Origin: Pirellulales bacterium
GTDB lineage: Bacteria > Planctomycetota > Planctomycetia > Pirellulales > JAEUIK01
Assembly: GCA_019636335.1 (NCBI GenBank)
Contig: JAHBXR010000014.1
Span: 62,001 to 126,000, forward strand
DNA: 64,000 nucleotides
Direction of reading: 5' to 3'
Translations under genes and position numbers: made by a program
In this document: positions 7,069-16,236 of the stretch, in pieces
Layout of the letters: every line of letters starts with the position of its first letter
Position numbering within the stretch: position 1 is the stretch's first letter
The notes under the pieces: generated by a model
Databases searched by the model: none
Told to the model about the DNA's origin: nothing
The model's input: only the letters and a program-made list of their open reading frames with translations

Positions 7069-8280
7069 ATGCTTTGCACACCCTTGATTTCATGGATCGG
7101 CGCACTGGCAATTCTGTTGAGCAGTGCCTGCTTGGTAAGTCCAGTCCTCGCCCAGCGTGGTGGACCAGGGGGCGGTCACGGCAGTGGCGGGCATGCGGGC
7201 GGTTCCGCACATCAGGGAGGAGGCACTCGTGGAGGCCACATGCACAGCGGCGGACCAGGGGGCGGATATCGCGGTACGCCGGGGGGAGCGTGGCGTGGCG
7301 GTTACCCCGGAGGTGGATCTCGCGCCCGTGTGGGGGGCAGCGATGCACGCCGCTATTCCTATTCCAATCCGGGAAACCACGGCCGAAACTACTCGAATTT
7401 CGGCGAATTCAATTACGCATACCCTGGCGGTAGAAATTACTCCCGCTATGGCTATGGTTCGCGGTACGGATACGGTCCCGGTTTTGGGTCGGGCTACGGC
7501 TATGGCCGTTACGGATATGGATATCGAGGGTATGGCGGGTTCGGCGCTTGGCCCTATCTGCCCTTCGGAGTGGGGGGCTTCGGGTACGGTTATGGACCAG
7601 GACTCTCGTACTACGGCGGAACCCCCTATTACGGTTACTACAACTCGCCCCCGCGCGTAACGGTCGGCCGAGTCGATCCAGATTCGGCCACGGCTGCACC
7701 GGCGACGGCGAACGAATTCGAACCAGCGGCACGCGATGCCTTCCGCGCGGGAGATTACGCAGAGGCGGCACGTCTTGCCAATCATGCCCTGGTCGAATCG
7801 CCCCGCGATGGCCGGCTCTATCTGTTCGCTTCGCAGACGATGTTTGCCGTGGGAGAGTACGAAGCCAGCGCGGCGCTCGTGCATCAAGCGGCAAACCTGT
7901 TGCAACCGGCCGAGCTCGGCTACGTCATCGAAAACTATGGGCAATATTACCGAGGACGCGATTACATCGAGCAAATGAACCGCTTGATCGAGTTCATTCA
8001 GCAAAATCCCAACTCGACGGCCGCCCTTTTCGTGCGGGGATTCCAGTACGGCTTCCTGGGGCATCGCGAAGCGGCGCTGAAAGATCTCGCAAAAGCGTAC
8101 GAGTTGGAAAGTCGCGACGAGCTCGTGCCGAAGTTAATCCAGGAGTTCGGTGGTCAGCCGCCGACGATTGGTGTCCCGCCTGCGGCCGACCTGCCTCGCG
8201 TGGGCACCGCGAACGAAGAACTCCCCACGCCCCCGCCTGCCCTGCCACCTGCCAGTAATGACGTGCAACCGGCGCCTTAG
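7069..8280 (+). CDS. secreted Gly/Tyr-rich protein with carboxy-terminal TPR region
   Basis: 403 residues; ATG at 7069 has GAGGAG nine bases upstream. Residues 1-29 are a signal peptide ending 'SPVLAQ'. Residues about 30-195 are low complexity: Gly/His/Ser-rich first ('GGGHGSGGHAGGSAHQGG'), then Gly/Tyr/Arg-rich with repeated 'YGYG', 'RYGYG' and 'GYGP' units. Residues about 220-345 turn into ordinary helical repeats of the TPR type ('AARDAFRAGDYAEAARLANH', 'LFVRGFQYGFLGHREAALKD'), and the last 50 are Pro-rich. The protein is therefore an exported two-part molecule: a flexible Gly/Tyr region and a protein-binding TPR module. Planctomycetes encode several such proteins; the role is unknown, perhaps in cell wall or matrix assembly. 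Confidence 0.85.
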   Translation: MLCTPLISWIGALAILLSSACLVSPVLAQRGGPGGGHGSGGHAGGSAHQGGGTRGGHMHSGGPGGGYRGTPGGAWRGGYPGGGSRARVGGSDARRYSYSNPGNHGRNYSNFGEFNYAYPGGRNYSRYGYGSRYGYGPGFGSGYGYGRYGYGYRGYGGFGAWPYLPFGVGGFGYGYGPGLSYYGGTPYYGYYNSPPRVTVGRVDPDSATAAPATANEFEPAARDAFRAGDYAEAARLANHALVESPRDGRLYLFASQTMFAVGEYEASAALVHQAANLLQPAELGYVIENYGQYYRGRDYIEQMNRLIEFIQQNPNSTAALFVRGFQYGFLGHREAALKDLAKAYELESRDELVPKLIQEFGGQPPTIGVPPAADLPRVGTANEELPTPPPALPPASNDVQPAP

Positions 8281-8376
8281 AGCGAGACGCCTCTCGGTTG
8301 ATTTGGTGACATCGCACCCGGACACGGGGGCGCCGGACGAGGATAGTCCGTAACCATCGTGTGAGGGAGCCTTCGC

Positions 8377-9777
8377 GTGATCCGTGCTCACGCCATAGCC
8401 GGAGTGCCGCGACATGTGGCGCCGATCTCGTACCTGGCCGAAAGTCCGCTCCGCGAGATGCTTGCGCTCGAGCGGACTTATGGCGATTATGTCTGCTGGC
8501 AGGATGACGAAACGCGGCTGTACTTCGCGTTTGGCCCGGCTGCCAACAAGCAAGTGTTGTGCGACACCGACACGTTTCATGCCTGTTTTTGCCCGTTGCG
8601 CGGTCCGAAGAATTCCGCCCAGCGCCGCGTGACGCACGGTCTGCTCAGCATGAATGGCGAACAGCACAAGCAGCATCGCCGCGTGCTGAGCGTGCCCTTT
8701 CAACGCCCTGCCCTGGCCGAGTATCAGCCGGCCTTCGCCGATACCGCGCGCCAAATGCTCGACGAATGGCAGACCGGCGAGGTGCGCGATCTCGCGGCCG
8801 ATATGAATCGTCTGCTCCTGGCCATCACCGGCAAGCTGCTCTTCGGCATCGATGATGACGGTATGGCCATCGAAATGGCCGAGTTGCTCGAACAGTACAT
8901 GGAGGCCAGCCATGCCCTGGGCATGGCGGCCGTGGGATGGCATCCCCGGGCCACGCAGCAATACGACCACCTGCTGTCGCTGGCCGAAGAGGTCGAAGCG
9001 CGGATGCGCCAGCTCATCGCCGCGCGCCGCGAACGGGGCTACCGCGACGATAGTTTCCTCTCTGTGCTTTTGCGCATGCAAGGTCAGGAGGGGCATGAGC
9101 TCAGCGACGACGAATTGATCGGACACGCCACGCTCCTCTTCGGCGCCGCGCAGTCGACGACCGCGTACACGCTCACCTGGACGTTGGCGCTGGCGGCCCT
9201 GCATCCCGAGTTGCTGGCCGAAGTCCTGCCCGAGATCGATCAGATCGCGGGCGATCGGCCCCTCTCGCTCGGGGCCCTCAATTCGGTGCCGCTGCTCGAC
9301 CAGTTCATCAAAGAAAGCATGCGCATCCTGCCCGCCTCGGTCTATCTGCAGCGCGTGGTGATGCAACCGACGGAGTTGGGGCCATTCCAGTTGCCGGTCG
9401 GCAGCACGGTGGTGATCAGCCAATGGGTGTCGCATCGCCAGCAGCGGATCTTCGCCGAGCCGGAACGGTTCTGGCCCGACCGCTGGAAGACGTCGCAGGC
9501 GGTCCCCTATTCGTACATGCCCTTTGGCATGGGGCCGCGGCTGTGCATCGGCAACGTCTGGGCCACTGCCATTCTGAAAACGGTGCTGGCCATGATTTGG
9601 CAACGCTTCGCGCCGGAACTGTGCAGCGACCAATCGGTCGACCTGCAAGTCAAGGCCACGATGCTTGCTCCCGGTCACCAGGTGAAAATGCGGCTGCACG
9701 CCCGCGATCGAGGGGCCGTGCCCCGAATTCCCGCGGGCAACCTGGCCGACTTTGTCGACCTGAGTGCCTTGCAATAG
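8377..9777 (+). CDS. cytochrome P450
   Basis: 466 residues. The start is a GTG at 8377 with GAGGGAG upstream. The heme-binding loop 'FGMGPRLCIG' (383-392) places the thiolate Cys390; the K-helix ExxR is Glu313-Arg316 ('KESMR'), and 'PERFWPDRW' is the usual meander region. The I-helix reads 'FGAAQSTTAY' (255-264): the Thr pair is kept, but the acidic residue normally before it (A/G-G-x-D/E-T) is Gln-Ser. That residue helps proton delivery during O2 cleavage, so the enzyme may be slow, act on an unusual substrate, or use a peroxide-like route. No membrane anchor is present. No redox partner gene is adjacent. Substrate not predictable; the sequence is nearest to bacterial P450s of the CYP4/102-like side. 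Confidence 0.92.
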   Translation: MIRAHAIAGVPRHVAPISYLAESPLREMLALERTYGDYVCWQDDETRLYFAFGPAANKQVLCDTDTFHACFCPLRGPKNSAQRRVTHGLLSMNGEQHKQHRRVLSVPFQRPALAEYQPAFADTARQMLDEWQTGEVRDLAADMNRLLLAITGKLLFGIDDDGMAIEMAELLEQYMEASHALGMAAVGWHPRATQQYDHLLSLAEEVEARMRQLIAARRERGYRDDSFLSVLLRMQGQEGHELSDDELIGHATLLFGAAQSTTAYTLTWTLALAALHPELLAEVLPEIDQIAGDRPLSLGALNSVPLLDQFIKESMRILPASVYLQRVVMQPTELGPFQLPVGSTVVISQWVSHRQQRIFAEPERFWPDRWKTSQAVPYSYMPFGMGPRLCIGNVWATAILKTVLAMIWQRFAPELCSDQSVDLQVKATMLAPGHQVKMRLHARDRGAVPRIPAGNLADFVDLSALQ

Positions 9778-10242
9778 ATCAGTCGGCCGCATGGCGCCCA
9801 GAAATGGCGTCGCTGGGTTCGTCGCACGATATTCGCACTTCTCCGCCTGGTGTACTCGAGCTGGGTCGGCTTCTGGGGCGTTTCTTACTTGGCTTCCGCC
9901 ATTCTTCACACCGCGCATGCGCAATCGGACATCGAGTGCATGCGAACTCCCCACTTGGGGCGGTGTGTAAACGACCAATCCGATTTTGCCCAGCACACTC
10001 TCTGTAACGGCCTTGCGCCAGCCACCCATCTGCGACGCGTTTCGGCTTTTTTTTGCCGCCAGTAACTCGGCTGTATTTGCGTAGTTGCGGACTTTGCGGG
10101 CGCGGCTCATGCCGGCAGTGCCATTTTTCTGGCACAGCATCTGCCTTTTCCCTCGGTGAGACAGTTGGTCACAAACGCGGAATCGAAAGACACAAAGCAA
10201 ACCCCCTCACCACCCCTCGATTGGCGATCGCGAGTTGCACCC
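9778..10242. other. intergenic region, no gene recognised
   Basis: About 465 bases after the P450 gene. No frame with a ribosome-binding site or family resemblance was found, and no strong terminator: the T-run near 10050 (GGCTTTTTTTTGCC) has no stem before it. The GTG at 10156 could extend the next gene by 29 codons, in which case the gap is shorter. Confidence 0.4.
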
Positions 10243-12126
10243 ATGCTTACCACCCTTACGTCGCGAAGTTCGTGGATGACGTTGCTGTTGATTGGCACGT
10301 TGAGCGGAGCTGTTGGCGCCGACGAGGCAACCACAACACAGAACGAAGCGGCAGCGGCCGCTATAGACGTGGCGGACGATACCGCAGCCGTTGTTTCGGT
10401 CGATACCTTTCTCGCTGAACACGTGGGCGAACCGCAGATCGTCTCGGTCACGCCTGAGGTGTTCGTAGCCGTGGGTTACGACCTGGCGAACGTCGTTCTC
10501 GTTCGCACGCCGGAGGGGAACGTGCTGATCGATACCGGTTCGTGCAGCCCGCAGGCCGCGTTGATTTGCGAGCAGATGGAAGAGGTCGCCCCGGGTGAGG
10601 TCAAGGCGATCGTCTACACACATGGCGGCATCGAGCAACTGGGGGGCGCCGGCGTGTGGGTGGCCAATCGCGACGTGCCAGTTTACGGCACACGGGCGCT
10701 GGAAGAAGAGTTCTTGCGCCAGTTCGTCCTGTTGCAATCGGCCGAGATGCGCCGAGGCATTCGCCAGTTTGGCATGTTGCTGCCCGAGGGAGACCGCACG
10801 GCGACCGCTTGGGGAAGGATGCCCGAGATCTCGCAGCTCGAAGGGGTTCCGAATATTCGTTTGCCAAATCAGACGTTCGACGACGAGTTGGTCTTCACGG
10901 TGGGAGGCGTCGAGTTCCAGCTTTACGCCGCCCCGGGCGAATCTCCCGATCATCTCTTCGTGTGGATTCCCGCGGCCAAAACGTTGATCGCTGGCGATAA
11001 CTTCGTTAGCGCCTTTCCGAAGATTTGTGGCCTGCGAGGCAGCCCCCAGCGCAACGCCGATCGCTGGATTGCCAGTCTCGATCGTATGCGATCGCTGGCG
11101 CCGGAACACCTTATCTCGGCGCATCACCTGCCGATTTCCGGCTCGGCTGAAGTACTGGAGGCGTTGACCATCCATCGCGACACGATTCAGTGGTTGCGTG
11201 ATGCGACGTTGCGAGCGATCAATCGCGGCGAGCCGGTCGATGAGTTCGCCGCCAAGCTGCAATTGCCGGCGCACCTGGTCGAGAGCCCCTATCTTGCCCC
11301 CGTGACCGGTTGCGTTGAATGGGCGGCCCGCACGATGTACTCGAGCTACGTCGGATGGTTCGACGAACGTCCCGAGTCGTTGCAGCCGGTCGCACCGAGT
11401 GTCGCCGCCCAGCGCGAGATCGAAATGATGGGGGGGGCCGATGTGGTGCTGGCCGCGGCCAACCAGGCCCGCGAGCAGGGGGACGCGGCCTGGGCCGTGC
11501 ATCTGTTGTCGAAGCTCGAACGCGCCGGCATCGATCACGACGCCGCGGAGGATGTCGCCACGGAACAAGCGGTACACACGTCGCTGGCCGCGTCGCTCGA
11601 AGGCCTGGCGGAAAAGACGCAAGCCACCGACGCGAAGACCTACTTGGCCAGCATGGCCACCGAGCTGCGCAGCGGCGGTTGGCAGAACCAGCCCTGGCCC
11701 TGCCCTTCGGACGAAACCTTGCGACAGGTGCCGCTCGAGGCCTTCTTCCGTGCCATGGCCCTGAGCCTGAAGAGCGACGAAACGGCGGATATTCACGAGA
11801 CGTATTACGTGCTCATCTCTGACGAGCAGCGCAACTTCGTGCTGACGCTGCGTTATGGCGTGCTGGAAGTGGCGGAAGGCGCTCCCTTGCCAGGAACGCC
11901 CCGTGCGCAGGCTTCGATCACGACCGATGGTCTGACCTGGCGGAAGATGTGCCTCGGCGTGGCCAACCCCACGGTCGAGATCATGTCGGGCCGCGCCCAG
12001 GTGAAGGGCAACCTGCAAATGGTGCGGCGATTCGCCAGGTACTTCGATTGCCCGAACAAATACGAACGTGCGACCGCCAGTCAGAGTGAGCTGACCTCGA
12101 TCGCGCCGACCAATCCGATTCCTTAG
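10243..12126 (+). CDS. alkylsulfatase-like metallo-beta-lactamase-fold protein with degraded metal motif, exported
   Basis: 627 residues from the ATG at 10243, chosen because it puts the hydrophobic stretch 'SWMTLLLIGTLSGAVGA' where a signal peptide should be; a GTG at 10156 would add 29 residues. The domain order matches SdsA-type alkylsulfatases: MBL fold (about 60-310, 'VLIDTGSCSPQAAL', 'AAPGESPDHLFVWIP', 'RNADRWIASLDRM', 'EHLISAHHLPISGSAEVLEA'), a helical dimerisation part, and a carboxy SCP2-like domain ('TDGLTWRKMCLGVANPTVEI'). The metal signature HxHxDH is replaced by 'THGGIEQLGG' (about 10618-10647): only the first His remains, with Gly, Glu and Gln where His, Asp and His belong. The His pair in 'SAHH' is kept. 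The protein may be inactive, use one metal, or act as a binding protein. Confidence 0.8.
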   Translation: MLTTLTSRSSWMTLLLIGTLSGAVGADEATTTQNEAAAAAIDVADDTAAVVSVDTFLAEHVGEPQIVSVTPEVFVAVGYDLANVVLVRTPEGNVLIDTGSCSPQAALICEQMEEVAPGEVKAIVYTHGGIEQLGGAGVWVANRDVPVYGTRALEEEFLRQFVLLQSAEMRRGIRQFGMLLPEGDRTATAWGRMPEISQLEGVPNIRLPNQTFDDELVFTVGGVEFQLYAAPGESPDHLFVWIPAAKTLIAGDNFVSAFPKICGLRGSPQRNADRWIASLDRMRSLAPEHLISAHHLPISGSAEVLEALTIHRDTIQWLRDATLRAINRGEPVDEFAAKLQLPAHLVESPYLAPVTGCVEWAARTMYSSYVGWFDERPESLQPVAPSVAAQREIEMMGGADVVLAAANQAREQGDAAWAVHLLSKLERAGIDHDAAEDVATEQAVHTSLAASLEGLAEKTQATDAKTYLASMATELRSGGWQNQPWPCPSDETLRQVPLEAFFRAMALSLKSDETADIHETYYVLISDEQRNFVLTLRYGVLEVAEGAPLPGTPRAQASITTDGLTWRKMCLGVANPTVEIMSGRAQVKGNLQMVRRFARYFDCPNKYERATASQSELTSIAPTNPIP

Positions 12127-12309
12127 TCGTCAGCGCGGTTTCGCGACGCTCAGCGCCGGGGCGTTTTACTCCCCCCGAAACCGCAAAAAAACATCGTTTT
12201 CCATTCTGGTATGCGACTTGCTCGACAAAGACTCACACGCTTCGCAGGAAAGAAAGACTCATGTCACGACGTTCCATTCCACCACACGTAAGATTTGAAG
12301 GAGATTGTC

Positions 12310-13008
12310 ATGATGATCGCTAAGAAGCTGGCTCTGGCCGGCAGTTGCCTGGCGCTGTTTACCGTCGTTGGAATTGCCGGCAGCCTGGCCGCCGACGAAG
12401 GCAAGTCGAACGCACCGTCCGAACGCCCCACGGTGGCGGCGACGCGCTCGTTCCGCACGTCCACGCTCGAAGGGATGAAAGTCTATAACAAGGCCGGCGA
12501 AGAGGTCGGGAAGATCAACGAACTGGTCGTCAACATCGAGAATGGCAAGGTCGAGTACGCCGCCTTGTCCGTCGGCGGCTTTCTGGGCGTCGGCGACAAG
12601 CTGTTCGCGGTACCGTTCCGCATGTTCGCCCTGCGTTTCGACGAGGACAAAACCTACATGCTGCTCGACGTGAACAAGCAGACGCTCGAACGTGCCCCTG
12701 GTTTCAACCAGGATCATTGGCCCGACATTGCCAACGCCAATTGGGCCCAGGAAATCGAGAAGTATTACGGCGGGGCCTCGCACGACGGCACGTTCGTCCG
12801 CATGGACGGCGAAACGCTCGTCATGCGTGACGCTGCTGGCGAATCGACGCACACGCACGTGCTGGCCAACGAGGTGAAGTTCACTTCGGGTGGCAAGACC
12901 GTCGCCGCCGACACGCTCCGCGAAGGTGACCGCATCCGCGTCACCACGACTGAACGTGACGGCAAGTCGATCGCCACGAGCATCGAGATCCTGTCGACCC
13001 GTTCGTAA
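12310..13008 (+). CDS. exported PRC-barrel domain protein
   Basis: 232 residues. A TTG at 12295 lies before the ribosome-binding site, whereas GAAGGAG sits seven bases before the ATG at 12310, which decides the start. Residues 1-28 are a signal peptide ('MMIAKKLALAGSCLALF', ending 'GSLAAD'). A PRC-barrel domain follows (about 45-120), beginning 'STLEGMKVYNKAGEEVGKIN' with 'NIENGKVEYAALSVGGFLGV' and 'KLFAVPFRMF', the family pattern. The last 70 residues form a second beta-rich part ('GDRIRVTTTERDGKSIATS'), which resembles the small OB-like tails of other PRC-barrel stress proteins. In planctomycetes and proteobacteria these genes are often stress-induced. A strong terminator follows at 13081, so it is a single transcription unit. 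Confidence 0.88.
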   Translation: MMIAKKLALAGSCLALFTVVGIAGSLAADEGKSNAPSERPTVAATRSFRTSTLEGMKVYNKAGEEVGKINELVVNIENGKVEYAALSVGGFLGVGDKLFAVPFRMFALRFDEDKTYMLLDVNKQTLERAPGFNQDHWPDIANANWAQEIEKYYGGASHDGTFVRMDGETLVMRDAAGESTHTHVLANEVKFTSGGKTVAADTLREGDRIRVTTTERDGKSIATSIEILSTRS

Positions 13009-13080
13009 CGTAAGGAAGCACAAACCACTGCCAAAACAGACGGCCCGGCGCGCCAAAACGCTGGAGTCCGTGGGATGGTG

Positions 13081-13135
13081 GGCCTGGTGGGCCGCGGCGA
13101 CGCAAGTCGTCCGGTCCACCAGGCGGTGGTTTTTA
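13081..13135 (+). terminator. Rho-independent terminator after the PRC-barrel gene
   Basis: GCCTGGTGGGCCG (13082-13094) pairs with CGGTCCACCAGGC (13112-13124) through 13 pairs including one G-T, and the stem is followed by GGTGGTTTTT. It lies about 75 bases past the stop at 13008. Confidence 0.8.
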
Positions 13136-13203
13136 TCGGGGCGTTCTTGCCGCCGCCCGTGCGACCCCGACGAAGTTCGTCGCTTCGCTGGAAACGCTAG
13201 ACA

Positions 13204-14388
13204 CTAGCGTGTAATCCCCGCCGCGGCGGTTACGCCCATGAACTCATGGACGAGTGTGGACGTGGTCACGTCGATCTGATCGCTCACGAGCGTGGCGCCG
13301 GGCAGCCGCCACCACTGGGCCTCGAACAAGACCCGCACGAAGGCATTTCCGCCTCCATAGTTGGAGCTGATCGGCACGCTCCACTCGCCACCGGCCTGAA
13401 GCTCGCCGATCCACATGCCGTCGTTCTGCGAGCTTTTCAGGTTCAACTGCTCGAAGTCGTTGAGATCGAGATCGCCCGGTCCTACGGGAACCGCCTCGAT
13501 GACTGCACCGTCGATGCCGAGCTTATTCTGGCCCCAGACATAGGACCCGCGCAAGTTGCAGATGGCCGCCAGGCGCGAACCGAACAGAGTCCGTCGCAAG
13601 TCGATGGCGCCCGTCATGCCAGTGCCTTCCAGGCCGCTGTTACCTTGCTGGAAGATGGCCGTGACGTCGTCCCCGCCACCGCCGCTCAGGTCGAAGATTG
13701 TAAGTTGTTGCGTCAGGTGATGCTGTAAACGCGCATAGCGCGCCCCAAGACTGAAGCTGCCCTTGAGTGCCGCAAATTGAAAGGCACGCGTCAGTTCCAG
13801 ATCGATGGCGGTTGCCTCTAGTTCCTCGAAGATGTTCGCGGCGGCGATCGAGTCGCCGAAGTCCTGGTAGCCGGCGCGTGTTTGATCCGCGTCGAAGTCC
13901 CAGTAGCGCGACCGAATACCCCAGCCGCTGCGCCCTTGCCCCTGCAGCCAGATACGCGGAGCGGCCTGGCGGTCGTACTCCGCCGGCAGGTAGAAGTTGG
14001 AGTCGTTGTAATCGGGCTTCAGATAGGTCGCCTCCACTCCGGCGGCGAGACCGCTGGGATAGCCGCACGAGAAAAACTCGTCGAAGCAGGAGTCGCAGCA
14101 ATCGTCTTCGTAGCAGGCATCGCCACGGCACGCGCAATCGCCGCCGTAGCCACGGCACGAGTCGCAGGGGGGGCTGCCATAGTCGGTGGCCGCCGCCGAC
14201 CAGGCGTCATCCGGAGCGGATACCACTTCGGGCGGAGCTTCGTCCGAGACGTGGTAGGCGACGTGCTCGCTCCAGGCTTCAGAGGGTGCTGGGGTGGCGT
14301 AGGAAAAATCCTGTCCGCGCGCCCCGTTCCAGAACCATCCACTACAGAGCGCGCTCGCCACGAGCGCGCAGGCCATGCGATGGCACAT
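13204..14388 (-). CDS. outer-membrane-type beta-barrel protein with Cys-rich linker
   Basis: 394 residues from the ATG at 14388; a longer frame to 14628 lacks a signal peptide, while this start gives 'MCHRMACALVASALCSGWFW' followed by 'GARGQDF', a typical export signal. After an acidic, Ser/Pro-rich stretch comes a segment of about 35 residues with nine Cys ('CDSCRGYGGDCACRGDACYE', then 'DDCCDSCFDEFFSC'). The remainder (about 115-394) alternates polar and aromatic residues, with strands such as 'RIWLQGQGRSGWGIRSRYWD' and 'AFVRVLFEAQWWRLPGA', consistent with a beta-barrel like the Lpg1974-type porins common in planctomycetes. The Cys cluster may form disulfides or bind metal before the barrel. 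Its neighbours do not explain its role. Confidence 0.75.
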   Translation of the reverse strand: MCHRMACALVASALCSGWFWNGARGQDFSYATPAPSEAWSEHVAYHVSDEAPPEVVSAPDDAWSAAATDYGSPPCDSCRGYGGDCACRGDACYEDDCCDSCFDEFFSCGYPSGLAAGVEATYLKPDYNDSNFYLPAEYDRQAAPRIWLQGQGRSGWGIRSRYWDFDADQTRAGYQDFGDSIAAANIFEELEATAIDLELTRAFQFAALKGSFSLGARYARLQHHLTQQLTIFDLSGGGGDDVTAIFQQGNSGLEGTGMTGAIDLRRTLFGSRLAAICNLRGSYVWGQNKLGIDGAVIEAVPVGPGDLDLNDFEQLNLKSSQNDGMWIGELQAGGEWSVPISSNYGGGNAFVRVLFEAQWWRLPGATLVSDQIDVTTSTLVHEFMGVTAAAGITR

Positions 14389-14614
14389 ATTCCAGGGCCC
14401 CCCCTGTCTTGAAGATGCCGCGACGAAACGCCAGAAGAATTCACGCGGGTTGAAGAAAGGCAGCCTGCGCTCGATTCGCGCAAGGTCCCCGCTCTGGGAG
14501 TCATCGGATTCCGTAAGCTTTATGCTTAGCAGAAAGCTTGTCGGTCTTGAGGATTCTATCGCTGCCAGCAATGCTGGCATTGCCGTCGGCAGGCGTGATG
14601 TTCGCCTCCGCGCA

Positions 14615-16081
14615 TCACTCCGGCGCAATGCAGTACAGCCGGTTCACGCCGCGCAGCAGCAGGTGATTGCCGGAGACCGCCATCGACGACCAGAAACGAT
14701 CGTCGAGCTTGTTCGTCGCAACGACCTCGAATTCGGGGCCGACCGGGATGACGAACGTTGTGCCCTCTTCGTCCAGACAGTAGATCTTGCCGTCGTAGCC
14801 CCAGGGCGAGGAGGTGAAGCCTTTGGCCCCGTCGATGCGTTTGCGGTAATGCTGCTGGCCGGTTTGCGCGTCGTAACAGGCGATGATGCCGCCTCCTTGG
14901 TCGAGAATGTAGAGGCAATCTTGATAGACGAGGGGGGACGCCATGGGCGGTCCGGAACGCTGCGCCATCCAGGCGACGAACTCTCCGGATGTCTGATCCT
15001 TCTCGAGCGTGAGGTCTCCTTTCGCTCCGGCGCGAATCGCTAGCAAGGGGCCGAGCCCCCCCGGTCCACCACCCACGCCAACGTAGAGCAACTCGTCGGT
15101 CGCCACGGGCGTGGCCGAGCACCGACCGCGCGCGTTGGTCGTTTCCCATAGCAGCTTGCCCGTCGCTGGATCATAGGCCCGCATCTTCTTCGATCCGGCC
15201 GCCACGAGCTCGGTACGTACCTTGTTGTGCCACACGAAGGGAGTGGCCCAGGTCGACTTTTCTTCGCGCGGCACGCGCCACAGTTCCGCTCCCGTCTTCG
15301 CGTCGAAGGCCGCGAGGAACGACTCCTTCTCATTGTCGCACTGCACGAAGAGACGGCCCTCGTCCAAGGCCGGCGAGCTTCCGGTGCCCCAACCCAGCAT
15401 CATCGGGTAGCTGCCCAGGTTCTTGCTCCAGAGCAGGTTCCCCGCCAGGTCGTAACAGTACAGCCCTTCGGAGCCGAAATAGGCGTACACGCGTTCGCCA
15501 TCGGTCACGGGCGTTTCCGAGGCATAGGTATTGGTGCGATGAATCGGAATGGTCGGCTTGCCTTCGTGCGCGAGCTGCTCCCATTGGACCTCGCCCGAGT
15601 TGGCGTCGAGACAGATCACCTTCCAGCGATAGCTGCGATCGGGCAATGCGCCACCAAACCCGCCACCGCCGCGACGTCGACGCGGCCGCTCATCTTCACC
15701 CTCGGCCGGATTCGATTCGTCGGGCTTGGCTTCGTCAGGCTTGGCTGTCTCGGACGAGGATTCCGGCGCCTTCGTCTTGTATTCGTCTTCTTGCTTATCC
15801 TCCACGGTCGGGCCACCCGTGAGATCGGCCTTCTCTTCCTCGGGAATCGCCGTGGTGATAAAGATTCGATCGCCCCACACCACGGGTTGCGACCAGGCCT
15901 GGCCGGGGATTTCGACCTGCCAGGCGATGTTCTTGTCCGGCGCCCAGGTGGTGGGCAAGCGCGATTCGCTGGGGATGCCAGTCCCTGCGGGCCCGCGAAA
16001 TTGCGGCCAGTTTTCGCCTCGCGCTACGGAGGCCACGGAGAAGACGAGGCAAGCAAGACTGATCCACCTGGCCAGCGACAT
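14615..16081 (-). CDS. exported PQQ-type beta-propeller protein
   Basis: 488 residues; the ATG at 16081 is preceded by GGAGGAGAG, whereas the frame opens earlier at 16201 without one. Signal peptide at 1-22 ('MSLARWISLACLVFSVASVA'). The mature chain starts 'ENWPQFRGPAGTGIP', the classic planctomycete PQQ-like start, and then runs as WD-like blades ('AFDAKTGAELWRVP', 'AYDPATGKLLWETT', 'CYDAQTGQQHYRKR', 'KIYCLDEEGTTFVIPVG'). Such proteins are usually structural propellers without bound PQQ; I see no dehydrogenase active-site motif. A low-complexity insertion at about residues 95-155 is Glu/Lys-rich and then Arg/Gly-rich ('RPRRRRGGGGFGG'), probably a flexible loop between blades. Confidence 0.92.
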   Translation of the reverse strand: MSLARWISLACLVFSVASVARGENWPQFRGPAGTGIPSESRLPTTWAPDKNIAWQVEIPGQAWSQPVVWGDRIFITTAIPEEEKADLTGGPTVEDKQEDEYKTKAPESSSETAKPDEAKPDESNPAEGEDERPRRRRGGGGFGGALPDRSYRWKVICLDANSGEVQWEQLAHEGKPTIPIHRTNTYASETPVTDGERVYAYFGSEGLYCYDLAGNLLWSKNLGSYPMMLGWGTGSSPALDEGRLFVQCDNEKESFLAAFDAKTGAELWRVPREEKSTWATPFVWHNKVRTELVAAGSKKMRAYDPATGKLLWETTNARGRCSATPVATDELLYVGVGGGPGGLGPLLAIRAGAKGDLTLEKDQTSGEFVAWMAQRSGPPMASPLVYQDCLYILDQGGGIIACYDAQTGQQHYRKRIDGAKGFTSSPWGYDGKIYCLDEEGTTFVIPVGPEFEVVATNKLDDRFWSSMAVSGNHLLLRGVNRLYCIAPE

Positions 16082-16236
16082 GTTCTTCTCTCCTCCGAAA
16101 ATTGGCGAAAGCCGCGGTCGCGATCTACCGTTTCTGCTCGCAACGATTATCCTTGCGCCCCAGACGCGTGTCGAGGGCGATCCCGATACGCCAACCGTCA
16201 TGCCGAGATGTCACTCCCCACTGCGAGCTTACGACC

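Noticed and set aside
8134..10200. A 688-codon open frame on the minus strand across the P450 gene
   Set aside because: It is antisense to a P450 with intact motifs; its composition is His/Arg/Gly-rich with no family match, as expected from high-GC complementary codons.
10207..12018. A 603-codon minus-strand frame across the alkylsulfatase-like gene
   Set aside because: Mirrors the real gene; no domain, signal or ribosome-binding site.
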